NCBI GenBank assembly: GCA_012513515.1
Contig: JAAZCA010000026.1
Span: 1-28,841, forward strand
Direction of reading: 5' to 3'
Length of the DNA: 28,841 nucleotides
DNA from: Myxococcales bacterium
Lineage (GTDB): Bacteria; UBA10199; 2-02-FULL-44-16; JAAZCA01
Part shown: positions 15,980 through 25,956 of the stretch, piece after piece
Layout of the letters: each line of letters opens with the position of its first letter
How positions within the stretch are numbered: the first letter of the stretch is position 1
Translations under genes and position numbers: made by a program
The notes under the pieces: generated by a model
The model's database searches: none
The model's input: the letters and a program-made list of their open reading frames with translations, nothing else
Told to the model about the DNA's origin: nothing

Positions 15980-17635
15980 TTATTTCAGCGCCGCAGCTGC
16001 CCTGGCTATCTTTGCGAGCCTCGCATTTACTAGGCGTAGCTGGCTTATCAGTTCGAGATGTATCGTGCTCGTCTCATGGCTTTCAGCGCGCATCTCGTTC
16101 AACCTCATCAGATGTGAATGTCTGAGATCGCGTTCTATGTCGTCCATGTAACGTTCGTGGCGCTGTATCTTCCTGAAGATATCCTCGTCGGGGTGAACCA
16201 TCATTGCCATCGTCAGATCGAAATTTTCACTTATCAGAGAAAACAGCTTTTCGAGTTCTGCCCATCCTTCTTCTGAAAAACGAACCATCTTTTTTCGCTT
16301 TTTGAACGACAGCGCGACTATGTCCTTTGAAACAATGTCGCCTATCGCCTCTATTTCGTCCCCGATGCTCAGAAGCGACATCTGCGTCTGCGACTGATTT
16401 TCTGTCAGGCTTTTCTGTGATATTTTGGCTATGTAAAATCTTATGGCCTTTTCGAGAACATCAATCCTGTCGTCGTCATTTTCAATGCTCTCGACGATTC
16501 CCTGGTGATCGACGTTCGTATGAAATATTTTTAGCGAGAGTTTGAACATCATCCTTGCGATCTGCGCGATGCGCATCGTTTCGCTCTTTGCCTGCGCGAA
16601 GGCCAATGCAGGGGTCTCCAGCGCCGCTTCATCGATGTACTTAGGTTTGAATCTCTTTTCTCCTATATCGCGGTAGGGGATGAGCTTTTGGATCATCCAG
16701 ACGAATGGCCCTGCGAGTGGCATGAATAGTATTGCGAGAAAAGCGTTGAACGTTATGTGGGTGAGGGCGATTTTGCCGGACGCTGCGAGCGCAGGCAGGA
16801 TGCTCTGATTGGTTATTACATGATCGATCCTATCTATGAGAGCGGCGAACTGGTCCAGAAACGGGAATACTATCGCTACGCCCATGAGTTTTACCATCAC
16901 GTGCGCAAGGGCCACCTGCCTGCCGCGTATTCCCATTCCAAAGCACGAGAGTCCCGCAGTCACGCACGTTCCGATGTTCGCGCCCAGCACGATCGGGATG
17001 GATGTTTCGAATGTCAGGACTCCTGAATACGAGAGCGCTATCGCAAGCCCTATCGTCGCAGCCGAAGAATGTATCAACCCGCTGAATATCGTTGCGAATA
17101 TTATGTTCCAGAACGGGTTTTTCGCCAGAAACTGGAATATCGTGATTGCCGCTTCGCTTTCCCTGAGAGGGGTGGCAGCTGATGTCATCAGGCCCATTCC
17201 AAAGAAGATCATTCCGAAGCCGAGGATTATCGCGCCGACGTATTTCACCATCGGAACCTTGGAAAGTTTTTCGAGTGCGATGCCGAGCGCTATTACCAGA
17301 AGCGCGTAGTGGGTTATTTTCTTAAAGGTCAGGAGGATGACCACGAAGGTCGTTCCGATATCCGCGCCGAGTATCACGCCGAATGCCTGCGTCAGGGTTA
17401 TTAGCTGTGCTTCTGCGAAGCTTACGAGTATTACCGTGGTGGCGGTGGAGCTCTGCAGGACTATCGTGATCAGCGCTCCGAAAATCAGAGCGAAAAAACG
17501 ATTCTTGGTCATCTTGCCGAGCAGCATTCTCAGGCGTTCGCCTGCCGCGAGCTGCAGGCCCTGCCTTGCGGAATCGAGTCCGAAGAAGAAGAAGGCGAGG
17601 CCGCCAAGCATCGAAATCCAGTCGAAAGCCCCCAC
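15980..17635 (-). CDS. Na+/phosphate cotransporter (NptA/PNaS family) with PhoU-like C-terminal domain
   Basis: 551 aa. The two inverted Na/Pi repeats are visible: QSSTATT (61-67) with GADIGT (90-95), and HSSAAT (189-194) with GANIGT (218-223). These paired motifs define the family and line the Na+ and phosphate sites. The membrane part ends near residue 330. The C-terminal 200 residues are helical and polar (phrases such as LLSIGDEIEAIGDIVSKDIV) and fit a PhoU-like domain, the usual architecture of bacterial NptA/YjbB proteins. The start is GTG at 17633-17635 with AGGAG 7 nt upstream. It probably imports phosphate with Na+, though some homologues work in export. It forms a two-gene unit with the SSS gene. 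Phosphate supply would suit the phosphorolytic sugar enzyme and phosphate-exchanging OPA carriers in this window. Confidence 0.9.
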   Translation of the reverse strand: MGAFDWISMLGGLAFFFFGLDSARQGLQLAAGERLRMLLGKMTKNRFFALIFGALITIVLQSSTATTVILVSFAEAQLITLTQAFGVILGADIGTTFVVILLTFKKITHYALLVIALGIALEKLSKVPMVKYVGAIILGFGMIFFGMGLMTSAATPLRESEAAITIFQFLAKNPFWNIIFATIFSGLIHSSAATIGLAIALSYSGVLTFETSIPIVLGANIGTCVTAGLSCFGMGIRGRQVALAHVMVKLMGVAIVFPFLDQFAALIDRIDHVITNQSILPALAASGKIALTHITFNAFLAILFMPLAGPFVWMIQKLIPYRDIGEKRFKPKYIDEAALETPALAFAQAKSETMRIAQIARMMFKLSLKIFHTNVDHQGIVESIENDDDRIDVLEKAIRFYIAKISQKSLTENQSQTQMSLLSIGDEIEAIGDIVSKDIVALSFKKRKKMVRFSEEGWAELEKLFSLISENFDLTMAMMVHPDEDIFRKIQRHERYMDDIERDLRHSHLMRLNEMRAESHETSTIHLELISQLRLVNARLAKIARAAAALK

Positions 17636-17670
17636 GCGGATCTCCTCTGCTGAAATGGTGTCCCGGCCCG

Positions 17671-17697
17671 TCTATACGAAAAGAAATGGTGGTGCAA
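17671..17697 (-). promoter_or_regulatory. Possible promoter for the Na/Pi - SSS unit
   Basis: On the minus strand TTGCAC (17697-17692) and TATAGA (17676-17671) are separated by 15 nt, slightly short. It lies 36 nt upstream of the GTG start in a 138-nt gap after the glycosidase gene, where an internal promoter is expected. Confidence 0.3.
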
Positions 17698-17773
17698 GGA
17701 AAAAGGTCTCAGGTTCGAAGAGGATATTTCAACGATAACAACTTGTTAGATTGTTGCCGAAGTTTCGCCTTGG

Positions 17774-18568
17774 TTACTTCTTGAAGACTGCCAGAGCGTT
17801 GGTTATGCGTGCGAGTCCGGACTGCGAATATTCGAAATTTCCGATTTTAGCAAAAATCTGCGAGGAGCTGCCACCGTCTAGCGCCATGGCGTTTTTGCAG
17901 TCGAGGCCACCCTGAAATGGAGAGAGCGTCATCCTTCTGGCGAGCTCGGTCATCGATATTCCATATCCGGAAGTGATTGCGATTACAACCATGCCGTCCT
18001 CGGATATTCCCAGCGCGGATCTGGTAGCAAGGTTTTCCTTGAGTTTCGGTATGACTCCGTTGATCGCAAGCCTCGGGCCCACCTGCAGCGCGATGGATAT
18101 ATTTTCAGAGATGACGAAATCGGACGGCTTGGAAATTGACGGGACTCCATCTGAGATGGAAAATATGCTCCACCAGCTCGTTTTGTGGAGCCCGTTAAGA
18201 ATTTTTCCGTTTCGCACTATCAAGCCGATCGATCTATGCTCAGGGGTGAAAAATCCTCCGTTTATAGCGATAAGCGGTTTTGTTTTTCTCGCCAGATCGA
18301 ACACCGTGGCCCCTTCGACTTCGTCATCAGTCATGAGGATGTCGAATCGATAGAGCTTCGGGTCGATTTTGAAGGCGTTGAAAACGACGCGCTCTTTCTC
18401 GCCGATCACGAACGAATAAGAAGCGTGCTGGATCCCTTCAGCGAGCTTGTTCCAGATGTATGCCGCCTTCGGCGTCGCCAAAGCGAAGGGAGAGTCGGCC
18501 GACATAGCTAAAATTACAAAGGGGATGGCCCAAGCCATTTTTTTTATGAAGTTTTTTATCTTCCCCAT
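17774..18568 (-). CDS. Secreted phosphodiester glycosidase family protein (NAGPA / DUF2233 domain)
   Basis: 264 aa. The N-terminus has a basic stretch, a hydrophobic core (AWAIPFVILAM) and a likely cleavage site near ALA-TP (about residue 32), so the protein should be exported to the periplasm. The NAGPA fold markers are present in order: AINGGFF (101-107), RSALG (183-187) and ALDGGSSS (229-236). The family includes the uncovering enzyme that removes N-acetylglucosamine from mannose phosphodiesters, and bacterial homologues are thought to act on sugar phosphodiesters in cell-surface polymers; the substrate here is unknown. The ATG overlaps the end of the upstream adaptor-protein gene by 13 nt, which indicates translational coupling. 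The SD is weak (AAGGAA, about 13 nt upstream); a start at M11 is possible but would shorten the signal peptide. Confidence 0.85.
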   Translation of the reverse strand: MGKIKNFIKKMAWAIPFVILAMSADSPFALATPKAAYIWNKLAEGIQHASYSFVIGEKERVVFNAFKIDPKLYRFDILMTDDEVEGATVFDLARKTKPLIAINGGFFTPEHRSIGLIVRNGKILNGLHKTSWWSIFSISDGVPSISKPSDFVISENISIALQVGPRLAINGVIPKLKENLATRSALGISEDGMVVIAITSGYGISMTELARRMTLSPFQGGLDCKNAMALDGGSSSQIFAKIGNFEYSQSGLARITNALAVFKK

Positions 18569-19644
18569 ATGTCGAGCACCGTTCCTTCGGTGAGTTTTTC
18601 ATTTCCTTTCACTACGACCAAGTCATCTTCGCGCAATCCCTTTGCGATTTCGATCTTGCTGCCTACCTTTTCCTTCGGGACTACCTCCACCTTGTGCGCT
18701 ATCCCGTTGATGACGGTAAAGACGTAATGCCTTCTGCGTTCCCGAATGAGAGCCTCCGCCGGTATCAGGTAGAAACGCTGTTTTTTGGGAGTTACAAACT
18801 CCACCTCGGCGGACATGCCTACTTTCAGATGACCATTGGCGTTTGGAACCTCTGCCCAGACTTTGAAGGTCTGCAGCTCAGGGTCTATGGTTGGGTCGAT
18901 CTTCGTTATCTTCGCATGAATACTTTCGGCGCTTAAGTCGGGAAGCCTCACTGTCACGCCCATGCCGTTCGATATGGCTGAAGATTCATAGGAGGCGAGT
19001 TCGAAACGAGCGGTGAGCGGATCTACCTTGGTTATCTTTATCAACGCTTTTCCTGCAGGCGTGGCGGTTCCGACTGCTGCATTTATCTCCGACACTACTC
19101 CGCGTGCGGAACTCGTTATGCTGTTGCTGGAGGGGCTCTCCGTAAGCCTCGTCAGTTCCGCCTGAACTTTTTCGGCCCTCTGCTCGGCGGCATCGAGGTC
19201 GGGTTCTATATCGTCGTACTGCGACTGTTCAATGCGTCCCTCCTCGATGAGGCGGTCGCGGTTATTGAAGAGATACATGTTCTTGTCGATGTCGGCCTTG
19301 GCATCCCTGAGATCCTCCTGAAGTTTCGCGATCCTGTTCTTGATCTCCATTTCGGATATCTGAAAAAGAGGATCTCCAACCGAGACCTTGTCACCGACTG
19401 ACACGAGCACCTTCTCAACGGTGATCTCTTTCGGGAAGGTGATTTCCTCAACCTTCGAAGGTTCGATGGTCGCCGGAACCTTTATCCTGTAATCCTTGTC
19501 CCTTATCGTCACCCCCTCTACTGTGACGGGGACTGCGCTTCCGCCGCCCTTGAAGAGTTTCCCAAGGAAGCCGTCGCTGTCGAAATCGCAGCCCTGAATC
19601 TGCGGGAGCACGGCAACTAGCGCGATGAGAATGACTCTTTTCAC
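18556..19644 (-). CDS. Periplasmic adaptor lipoprotein (HlyD/RND membrane fusion protein type)
   Basis: 362 aa. The start is GTG with GGAGG 6 nt upstream. A lipoprotein signal ends at IQGC (C19), so it should be lipid-anchored. The order is that of an efflux adaptor: a barrel/lipoyl half (VEKVLVSVGDKVSVGDPLFQIS), a coiled-coil hairpin at about 97-165 (KLQEDLRDAKADIDKN to AEQRAEKVQAELTRL), the returning lipoyl half (ARGVVSEINAAVGTATPAGKALIKI), then beta-barrel and membrane-proximal parts (LKVGMSAEVEF, YLIPAEALIRERRRHYVFTV). Adaptors link an inner-membrane RND or ABC pump to an outer-membrane channel. No pump or channel gene lies beside it; the next gene is the secreted NAGPA protein, with which it overlaps. 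It may serve a pump encoded elsewhere. Confidence 0.88.
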   Translation of the reverse strand: MKRVILIALVAVLPQIQGCDFDSDGFLGKLFKGGGSAVPVTVEGVTIRDKDYRIKVPATIEPSKVEEITFPKEITVEKVLVSVGDKVSVGDPLFQISEMEIKNRIAKLQEDLRDAKADIDKNMYLFNNRDRLIEEGRIEQSQYDDIEPDLDAAEQRAEKVQAELTRLTESPSSNSITSSARGVVSEINAAVGTATPAGKALIKITKVDPLTARFELASYESSAISNGMGVTVRLPDLSAESIHAKITKIDPTIDPELQTFKVWAEVPNANGHLKVGMSAEVEFVTPKKQRFYLIPAEALIRERRRHYVFTVINGIAHKVEVVPKEKVGSKIEIAKGLREDDLVVVKGNEKLTEGTVLDIWGR

Positions 19645-19668
19645 TCAAAACCTCCGTGTTTTCGAAGA

Positions 19669-19696
19669 ATTATAGCGATGAATCCGGGGAGGGCAA
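19669..19696 (-). promoter_or_regulatory. Sigma70-type promoter for the adaptor/NAGPA operon
   Basis: On the minus strand TTGCCC (19696-19691), a 16-nt spacer and a perfect TATAAT (19674-19669) lie 24 nt upstream of the GTG start. The geometry is the same as the candidate promoter at 7951-7978. Confidence 0.65.
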
Positions 19697-19722
19697 CCCT
19701 AAAAAGGGCTGTCTAACACCTC

Positions 19723-19751
19723 TTGACGCCTACCGGGCTGCATGTTAGCAA
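19723..19751 (+). promoter_or_regulatory. Candidate promoter for glyS-ppdK
   Basis: TTGACG (19723-19728), a 17-nt spacer and TAGCAA (19746-19751) with an extended TG at 19743-19744. Transcription would start near 19758, leaving about 30 nt before the chosen glyS start. The region is divergent from the adaptor promoter, with the -35 elements 26 nt apart. Confidence 0.5.
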
Positions 19752-19789
19752 GGGCGCTCTTTTACTTCATAATTCAAGGGGTTTTGCGT

Positions 19790-21100
19790 ATGGACATGGA
19801 GACTCTCGTATCTCTCTGCAAGCGCAGGGGGTTTGTCTTCCAATCTAGCGAGATATATGGCGGGATCAATGGCTTCTGGGATTTTGGGCCTGTCGGCGTC
19901 GAGTTGAAGCGCCGAATCAAGGACTCCTGGTGGCGCAGGATGGTTCAAGGGCGCGACGATGTCGTCGGCGTAGATACCTCCATAATAGCGCATCCGAGGA
20001 CATGGGTCGCCTCCGGCCATGTTTCGAGCTTCAGCGATCCGATGGTGGACTGCAAGTCATGTAAAAAGCGTTTTCGGGCGGACGATATGCCGACTCCAAA
20101 AAAGGGAAACGCTGAAGGGTCATGTCCGGAATGCGGAGGAGAGCTTACCGATGCGCGCGCGTTCAACCTGATGTTTCAAACCTATGTCGGTGCGACATCG
20201 GACAACGCATCGCTCGCCTACCTTCGGCCCGAGACATGCCAGTCTATCTTCACGCAGTTCAAGAACGTTCAGACTGTCAGCAGGATGAAGGTGCCGTTTG
20301 GCATCGCGCAGATAGGCAAGGCCTTTAGAAATGAGATCACGCCGAGGAATTTCATCTTCAGGTCGAGGGAGTTCGAACAGATGGAGATGGAATTTTTCTG
20401 TCACGCCGACGAGTCCGACAAGTGGTTTGAGTATTGGGTCGCGGACAGGCGCGAATGGTTTGCATCGATAGGAATAAAACCTGAAAAGATCCGCATCAGA
20501 GAACATTCGAAGGAGGAGCTCGCGCACTATGCCAAGGCCTGCAGCGATGTCGAGTACGAGATGCCGTTCGGATGGTCCGAGATGGAAGGGATAGCCAACA
20601 GGTCAAATTATGATCTGACGCAGCATATGAACGAATCCGGCAAGGACATGAATTACTTCGACGATGTGAGGAAGGAAAAATTTGTTCCGCACGTGGTCGA
20701 GACCTCCGTCGGCGTGGATAGGACGGCTCTTGCGGTGCTGTGCGATGCCTACAGGGAAGAGGAGGTCGCCGGGGAGAAGAGGGTAGTGATGGGTTTCAAC
20801 CCAGTTGTGGCCCCGGTGCAGATCGGCGTGCTGCCGCTTTCGAATAAGTTGAAGGAACCTGCGAAGAAGCTGGAGATGGATCTCAGAAAGAGGTTCGTCA
20901 GCGAATACGACGATGCGGGTTCCATCGGAAAGCGCTACAGGCGCCATGATGAAATAGGAACGCCATACTGTGTTACCTACGATTTTGATTCGGAGAGCGA
21001 CCACGCTGCCACTGTGCGCGACCGTGATTCGATGAAACAGGAAAGAATACCGCTGGCAAATCTCGTCAGTTACTTCGAGGATAAATTTTCGAAGTTCTAG
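19790..21100 (+). CDS. glyS: Glycyl-tRNA synthetase, homodimeric (eukaryote/Gram-positive) type
   Basis: 436 aa. Charges tRNA-Gly with glycine using ATP. A class II core is clear: the start METLVSLCKRRGFVFQSSEIYGG and FWDFGPVGVELK, motif 2 FRNEITPRNFIFRSREFEQ (near residues 180-200), GWSEMEGIANRSNYDLTQH, and motif 3 ETSVGVDRTALAVL. A zinc-binding pair C88/C91 and C112/C115 lies in the insertion after motif 1. The C-terminal anticodon-binding domain starts near residue 330 (APVQIGVLPLSNK). It is the single-chain alpha2 type, not the alpha2beta2 type of most proteobacteria. I chose ATG 19790 (AAGGGG 8 nt upstream) over the in-frame ATG at 19742, because that lies inside the promoter -10 region and adds a non-family extension. 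Confidence 0.95.
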   Translation: MDMETLVSLCKRRGFVFQSSEIYGGINGFWDFGPVGVELKRRIKDSWWRRMVQGRDDVVGVDTSIIAHPRTWVASGHVSSFSDPMVDCKSCKKRFRADDMPTPKKGNAEGSCPECGGELTDARAFNLMFQTYVGATSDNASLAYLRPETCQSIFTQFKNVQTVSRMKVPFGIAQIGKAFRNEITPRNFIFRSREFEQMEMEFFCHADESDKWFEYWVADRREWFASIGIKPEKIRIREHSKEELAHYAKACSDVEYEMPFGWSEMEGIANRSNYDLTQHMNESGKDMNYFDDVRKEKFVPHVVETSVGVDRTALAVLCDAYREEEVAGEKRVVMGFNPVVAPVQIGVLPLSNKLKEPAKKLEMDLRKRFVSEYDDAGSIGKRYRRHDEIGTPYCVTYDFDSESDHAATVRDRDSMKQERIPLANLVSYFEDKFSKF

Positions 21101-21149
21101 GGGAGACGCGATACAGCTCAACAAAAAAATTCAAACAAGGAGGAACGCT

Positions 21150-23819
<2,670 letters not shown>

Positions 23820-23843
23820 TATCAGGTAGTTAAATGACAGTTC

Positions 23844-23878
23844 AAAAACGCCGACGTACGAGACGTCGGCGTTTTTTT
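23844..23878. terminator. Bidirectional rho-independent terminator
   Basis: ACGCCGACGT (23848-23857) pairs perfectly with ACGTCGGCGT (23863-23872) around a 5-nt loop. A T run follows on the plus strand (to 23878) and an A run precedes (23844-23848), giving a T run on the minus strand. It ends both ppdK and the convergent lipoprotein gene. Confidence 0.92.
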
Positions 23879-23956
23879 GTGTGCGCCCGGCAGCTTCTGC
23901 TTGTGCAGCTATTTTTGCAATACAGAGAAAAACCCCTCCACCGCTCAGCCCTATTT

Positions 23957-25186
23957 TCAGTTAATCTGTTCAACGCATACGATCTTCACATTGTCCCTGT
24001 CGCAGCTCTGCTCAAAAGCGGCAATTGCTTCTCCGTCCTTAGAATTGCAAAGGCCTATATAACCAGTACGATTAGCATCATCCTCCGTCCAATCCTGACA
24101 GGTATAACCGGTGACGGTCCTCCATTCATCATCGAGCCCTGTCCATGTCTCAATCTCCTCGGTTATATCCGAGAAAGCATTAGTGAGTTCAGCGATGTTG
24201 AAGTTAAAAATTCCCTTGTCTGTAGTCCTGCCGATGACCTTTGTAAGATCCGCCCGCACATACGTGGTATCGGGCAGCAAAACCCAATCGATGTGTTCGG
24301 TTGTACCATTTGTCTCGCAATTGCTGGAAGTACACGCGTTACGAGTAACTCCGTTAACGATCATGGCTTTGTATACACCGTTGCCCGGGTAGTTGCTGTC
24401 ATTCATGCAGAAGGCATCTGCGTTTGATATGGCAAAGTTCGGATCCCCTGCAAATTTTCCAGTGTTGCCGCTGTTCGTCACGAAGATCTTCTGGTAATTG
24501 GCTGTAAATTCAGCGGCAAACTCAACGGTACAGTCTTCAGTGATAGGGCCTGTTGTGTAGAGATTGCCTTCCCAACTTCCTGCGGGACATGTTCTGCCCA
24601 CGGAGTCATAGACGGTATAGCCGTCTTTTGCAGTTACTGTGAACTCGACGCTCTCACCAGAGTTGACGGTCTGGGCTTCACTGGGATTGAGGGTGTCGAT
24701 GTTATCGTCGCCGGAAGGGGTCACCTGATATTGGACTGTCGCCGCGGCGGTCGTGAATCTCGCCATGAAACCCGTGAAAGACCTGCCTAAGAGGTAGTAA
24801 ATGTCATCTGTGAGGCATATCGCGTACTGCGCGTCGCCGTCGAGATTCTCCTCGGGCGTCAGGTCGCAGGTCTTCAGCGTGTTGCAGTTAAGCGATGCTC
24901 CAAGGGCGTTCGCGGGATCGCAGAGCGCGGGGTCGATATCGGCCTTGAGGACCTGTGCAAGACGGGGAATCGGCACGATGAAGTAGCTATCTTCGGTCAC
25001 TGTTGACTCGTCTATCGGTATGTCAAATGTGTAGCGAAAGACGCTATTGACGGCGATATTGGTCCTCCCGTCGAGCGTGTTGACCGAGACCGCCTCAGAC
25101 GGAGGCGTCTCGCTCCCTCCGCAGGAAGCCATGGCAAGCACTGCAAAAAAGATGACAAGAAAACCGAATATTCTTCCTTCCCGCAT
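23957..25186 (-). CDS. DUF1554-domain lipoprotein with Ig-like N-terminal region
   Basis: 409 aa from the ATG at 25186, directly after a strong SD (AGGAGGTG); an in-frame start at 25219 would precede that SD and is rejected. The signal peptide ends in MASC (C22), a slightly atypical lipobox. Residues about 37-145 resemble a bacterial Ig-like (Big_5-type) domain: DGRTNIAVNSVFRYTFDIPID. Residues about 150-228 resemble a repeat domain of the InlB/Flg_new type, with GYTVYDSVGRTCPAGSWEGN and ITEDCTVEF. Residues about 230-409 match the DUF1554 pattern: KIFVTNSGNTGKF, GVYKAMIVNGVTRNAC, EHIDWVLLPDTTYVRAD, WTGLDDEW and a final VCVEQ. DUF1554 is best known from Leptospira surface lipoproteins. It has many cysteines that could form disulfides. 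Likely surface-exposed or periplasmic; function unknown. It is convergent with ppdK. Confidence 0.88.
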   Translation of the reverse strand: MREGRIFGFLVIFFAVLAMASCGGSETPPSEAVSVNTLDGRTNIAVNSVFRYTFDIPIDESTVTEDSYFIVPIPRLAQVLKADIDPALCDPANALGASLNCNTLKTCDLTPEENLDGDAQYAICLTDDIYYLLGRSFTGFMARFTTAAATVQYQVTPSGDDNIDTLNPSEAQTVNSGESVEFTVTAKDGYTVYDSVGRTCPAGSWEGNLYTTGPITEDCTVEFAAEFTANYQKIFVTNSGNTGKFAGDPNFAISNADAFCMNDSNYPGNGVYKAMIVNGVTRNACTSSNCETNGTTEHIDWVLLPDTTYVRADLTKVIGRTTDKGIFNFNIAELTNAFSDITEEIETWTGLDDEWRTVTGYTCQDWTEDDANRTGYIGLCNSKDGEAIAAFEQSCDRDNVKIVCVEQIN

Positions 25187-25190
25187 TCTA

Positions 25191-25198
25191 CACCTCCT
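25191..25198 (-). promoter_or_regulatory. Strong Shine-Dalgarno that fixes the lipoprotein start
   Basis: AGGAGGTG on the minus strand, 4 nt upstream of the ATG at 25186. It excludes the longer in-frame start at 25219 and implies high translation. Confidence 0.85.
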
Positions 25199-25208
25199 AT
25201 TTTTGCCA

Positions 25209-25238
25209 ATACTACGCACAGTGCTCGCTAAATATCAA
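25209..25238 (-). promoter_or_regulatory. Candidate promoter for the DUF1554 lipoprotein
   Basis: On the minus strand TTGATA (25238-25233), an 18-nt spacer and TAGTAT (25214-25209). Transcription would start near 25202, giving a leader of about 16 nt that contains the strong SD. Confidence 0.55.
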
Positions 25239-25305
25239 CCGAAAATCTCAAAATCGTCATAAAATCGTAAGACGGAGCAACGAGCAATTCTGTACAACCC
25301 CAACC

Positions 25306-25340
25306 TCGACCACGGACAATGGACAATTGACCATCGACCA
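25306..25340. repeat. Degenerate heptamer tandem repeat, five units
   Basis: Five consecutive 7-nt units: TCGACCA, CGGACAA, TGGACAA, TTGACCA, TCGACCA. The first and last are identical and all keep the GAC core. It is non-coding. Confidence 0.7.
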
Positions 25341-25350
25341 ACATCAAGAA

Positions 25351-25371
25351 GCTAGAATCTAGAAATGAGAA
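25351..25371. repeat. Second heptamer tract, three units
   Basis: Three consecutive units GCTAGAA, TCTAGAA, ATGAGAA, 10 nt after the first tract and with the same 7-nt period but a different core. It is short, so chance is not excluded. Confidence 0.5.
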
Positions 25372-25405
25372 ACAATTGTCGATTATCTAAGGAGCCTTTG
25401 AATTG

Positions 25406-25439
25406 AAAAAGCCATTCCGACTAGTTGCCGAAATGGCTT
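25406..25439 (-). terminator. Orphan hairpin with terminator geometry on the minus strand
   Basis: AAGCCATT (25409-25416) pairs with AATGGCTT (25432-25439) around a 15-nt loop containing the near-palindrome CGACTAGTTG. On the minus strand a T run follows (A tract at 25406-25410). No minus-strand gene ends nearby, so it may be a relic, a packaging or attachment element, or a backstop terminator. Confidence 0.45.
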
Positions 25440-25527
25440 CTTCTCCTACTTGGGGTGGCTTGTTGGAAAGTTTTAGAACTGCATGTCTTGAATATACGAT
25501 GCAATGTGCGGCATAAAGTGAGGATTT

Positions 25528-25956
25528 ATGAACGGTAAGAAAACACAAAATAAGAAGGTCGGCAGACCGCAATTTGATGGTAAAGACGAAAAAACCGTCC
25601 TCTCGAAATTGGAGTGGGCTTTTTCCATTGGTGCAACGGACGCAGAAGCCTGTAACCATGCAGAAATTTCGCTTTCTGCACTTGGCCGTTATCAACAAAA
25701 AAATCCTGAATTTCGGGAACAAAAAGAGGTCTTGAAGGAAACGCCTATATTGAAGGCTAGAAAGGCCATTTTCGACCGTCTGGATGACCCTGAATTTGCT
25801 ATGAAGTTTATGGAACGCAAGAAGAAGGATGAGTTCAGCACACGTCAGGAATGGACAGGAGCCGCCGGACGGCCTTTATCGGATATAGACGAGGGTCACG
25901 CTGTCAAGATTGCACAAACTTTCCTTAAAGCCCAGAAGATGAGAAATGAAGCATGA
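25528..25956 (+). CDS. Phage terminase small subunit-like protein
   Basis: 142 aa. The start has GTGAGG about 5 nt upstream. Residues about 25-60 (VLSKLEWAFSIGATDAEACNHAEISLSALGRYQQKNPEF) fit a helix-turn-helix of the kind small terminases use to recognise packaging DNA, and the charged helices after it could support oligomerisation. The sequence itself is not strongly diagnostic. The best argument is position: it overlaps the large terminase gene by 11 nt, the usual terS-terL arrangement. It would recruit the phage genome to the packaging motor. Confidence 0.75.
   Translation: MNGKKTQNKKVGRPQFDGKDEKTVLSKLEWAFSIGATDAEACNHAEISLSALGRYQQKNPEFREQKEVLKETPILKARKAIFDRLDDPEFAMKFMERKKKDEFSTRQEWTGAAGRPLSDIDEGHAVKIAQTFLKAQKMRNEA

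Larger units (their letters stand above)
25187..25527. other. 341-nt intergenic boundary between chromosome and phage-like genes
   Basis: It holds the lipoprotein promoter on the left, two heptamer repeat tracts (25306-25340 and 25351-25371), and an 8-bp stem hairpin (25409-25439) close to the small terminase gene. No convincing gene, tRNA or duplicated attachment core was seen. Packaging (cos/pac) sites often lie just upstream of the small terminase gene, so one could be here. Confidence 0.45.

Noticed and set aside
17712-17720. GGTTCGAAG, resembling a tRNA T-loop
   Set aside because: No matching T-stem, acceptor stem or anticodon arm around it.
19742-19789. 16-residue N-terminal extension of glyS
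   Set aside because: Its ATG falls in the candidate -10 region, it has no SD and the extension is not part of the family start.
23834-24427. 197-codon plus-strand frame after ppdK
   Set aside because: It runs through the bidirectional terminator and is antisense to the DUF1554 lipoprotein; no SD.
25187-25219. 11-residue N-terminal extension of the DUF1554 lipoprotein
   Set aside because: It lies upstream of and across the strong SD and would bury the lipoprotein signal behind a basic stretch.
25470-25484. GTTTTAGAACTGCAT, resembling the start of a type II CRISPR repeat
   Set aside because: A single copy with no spacers, no second repeat and no cas genes.
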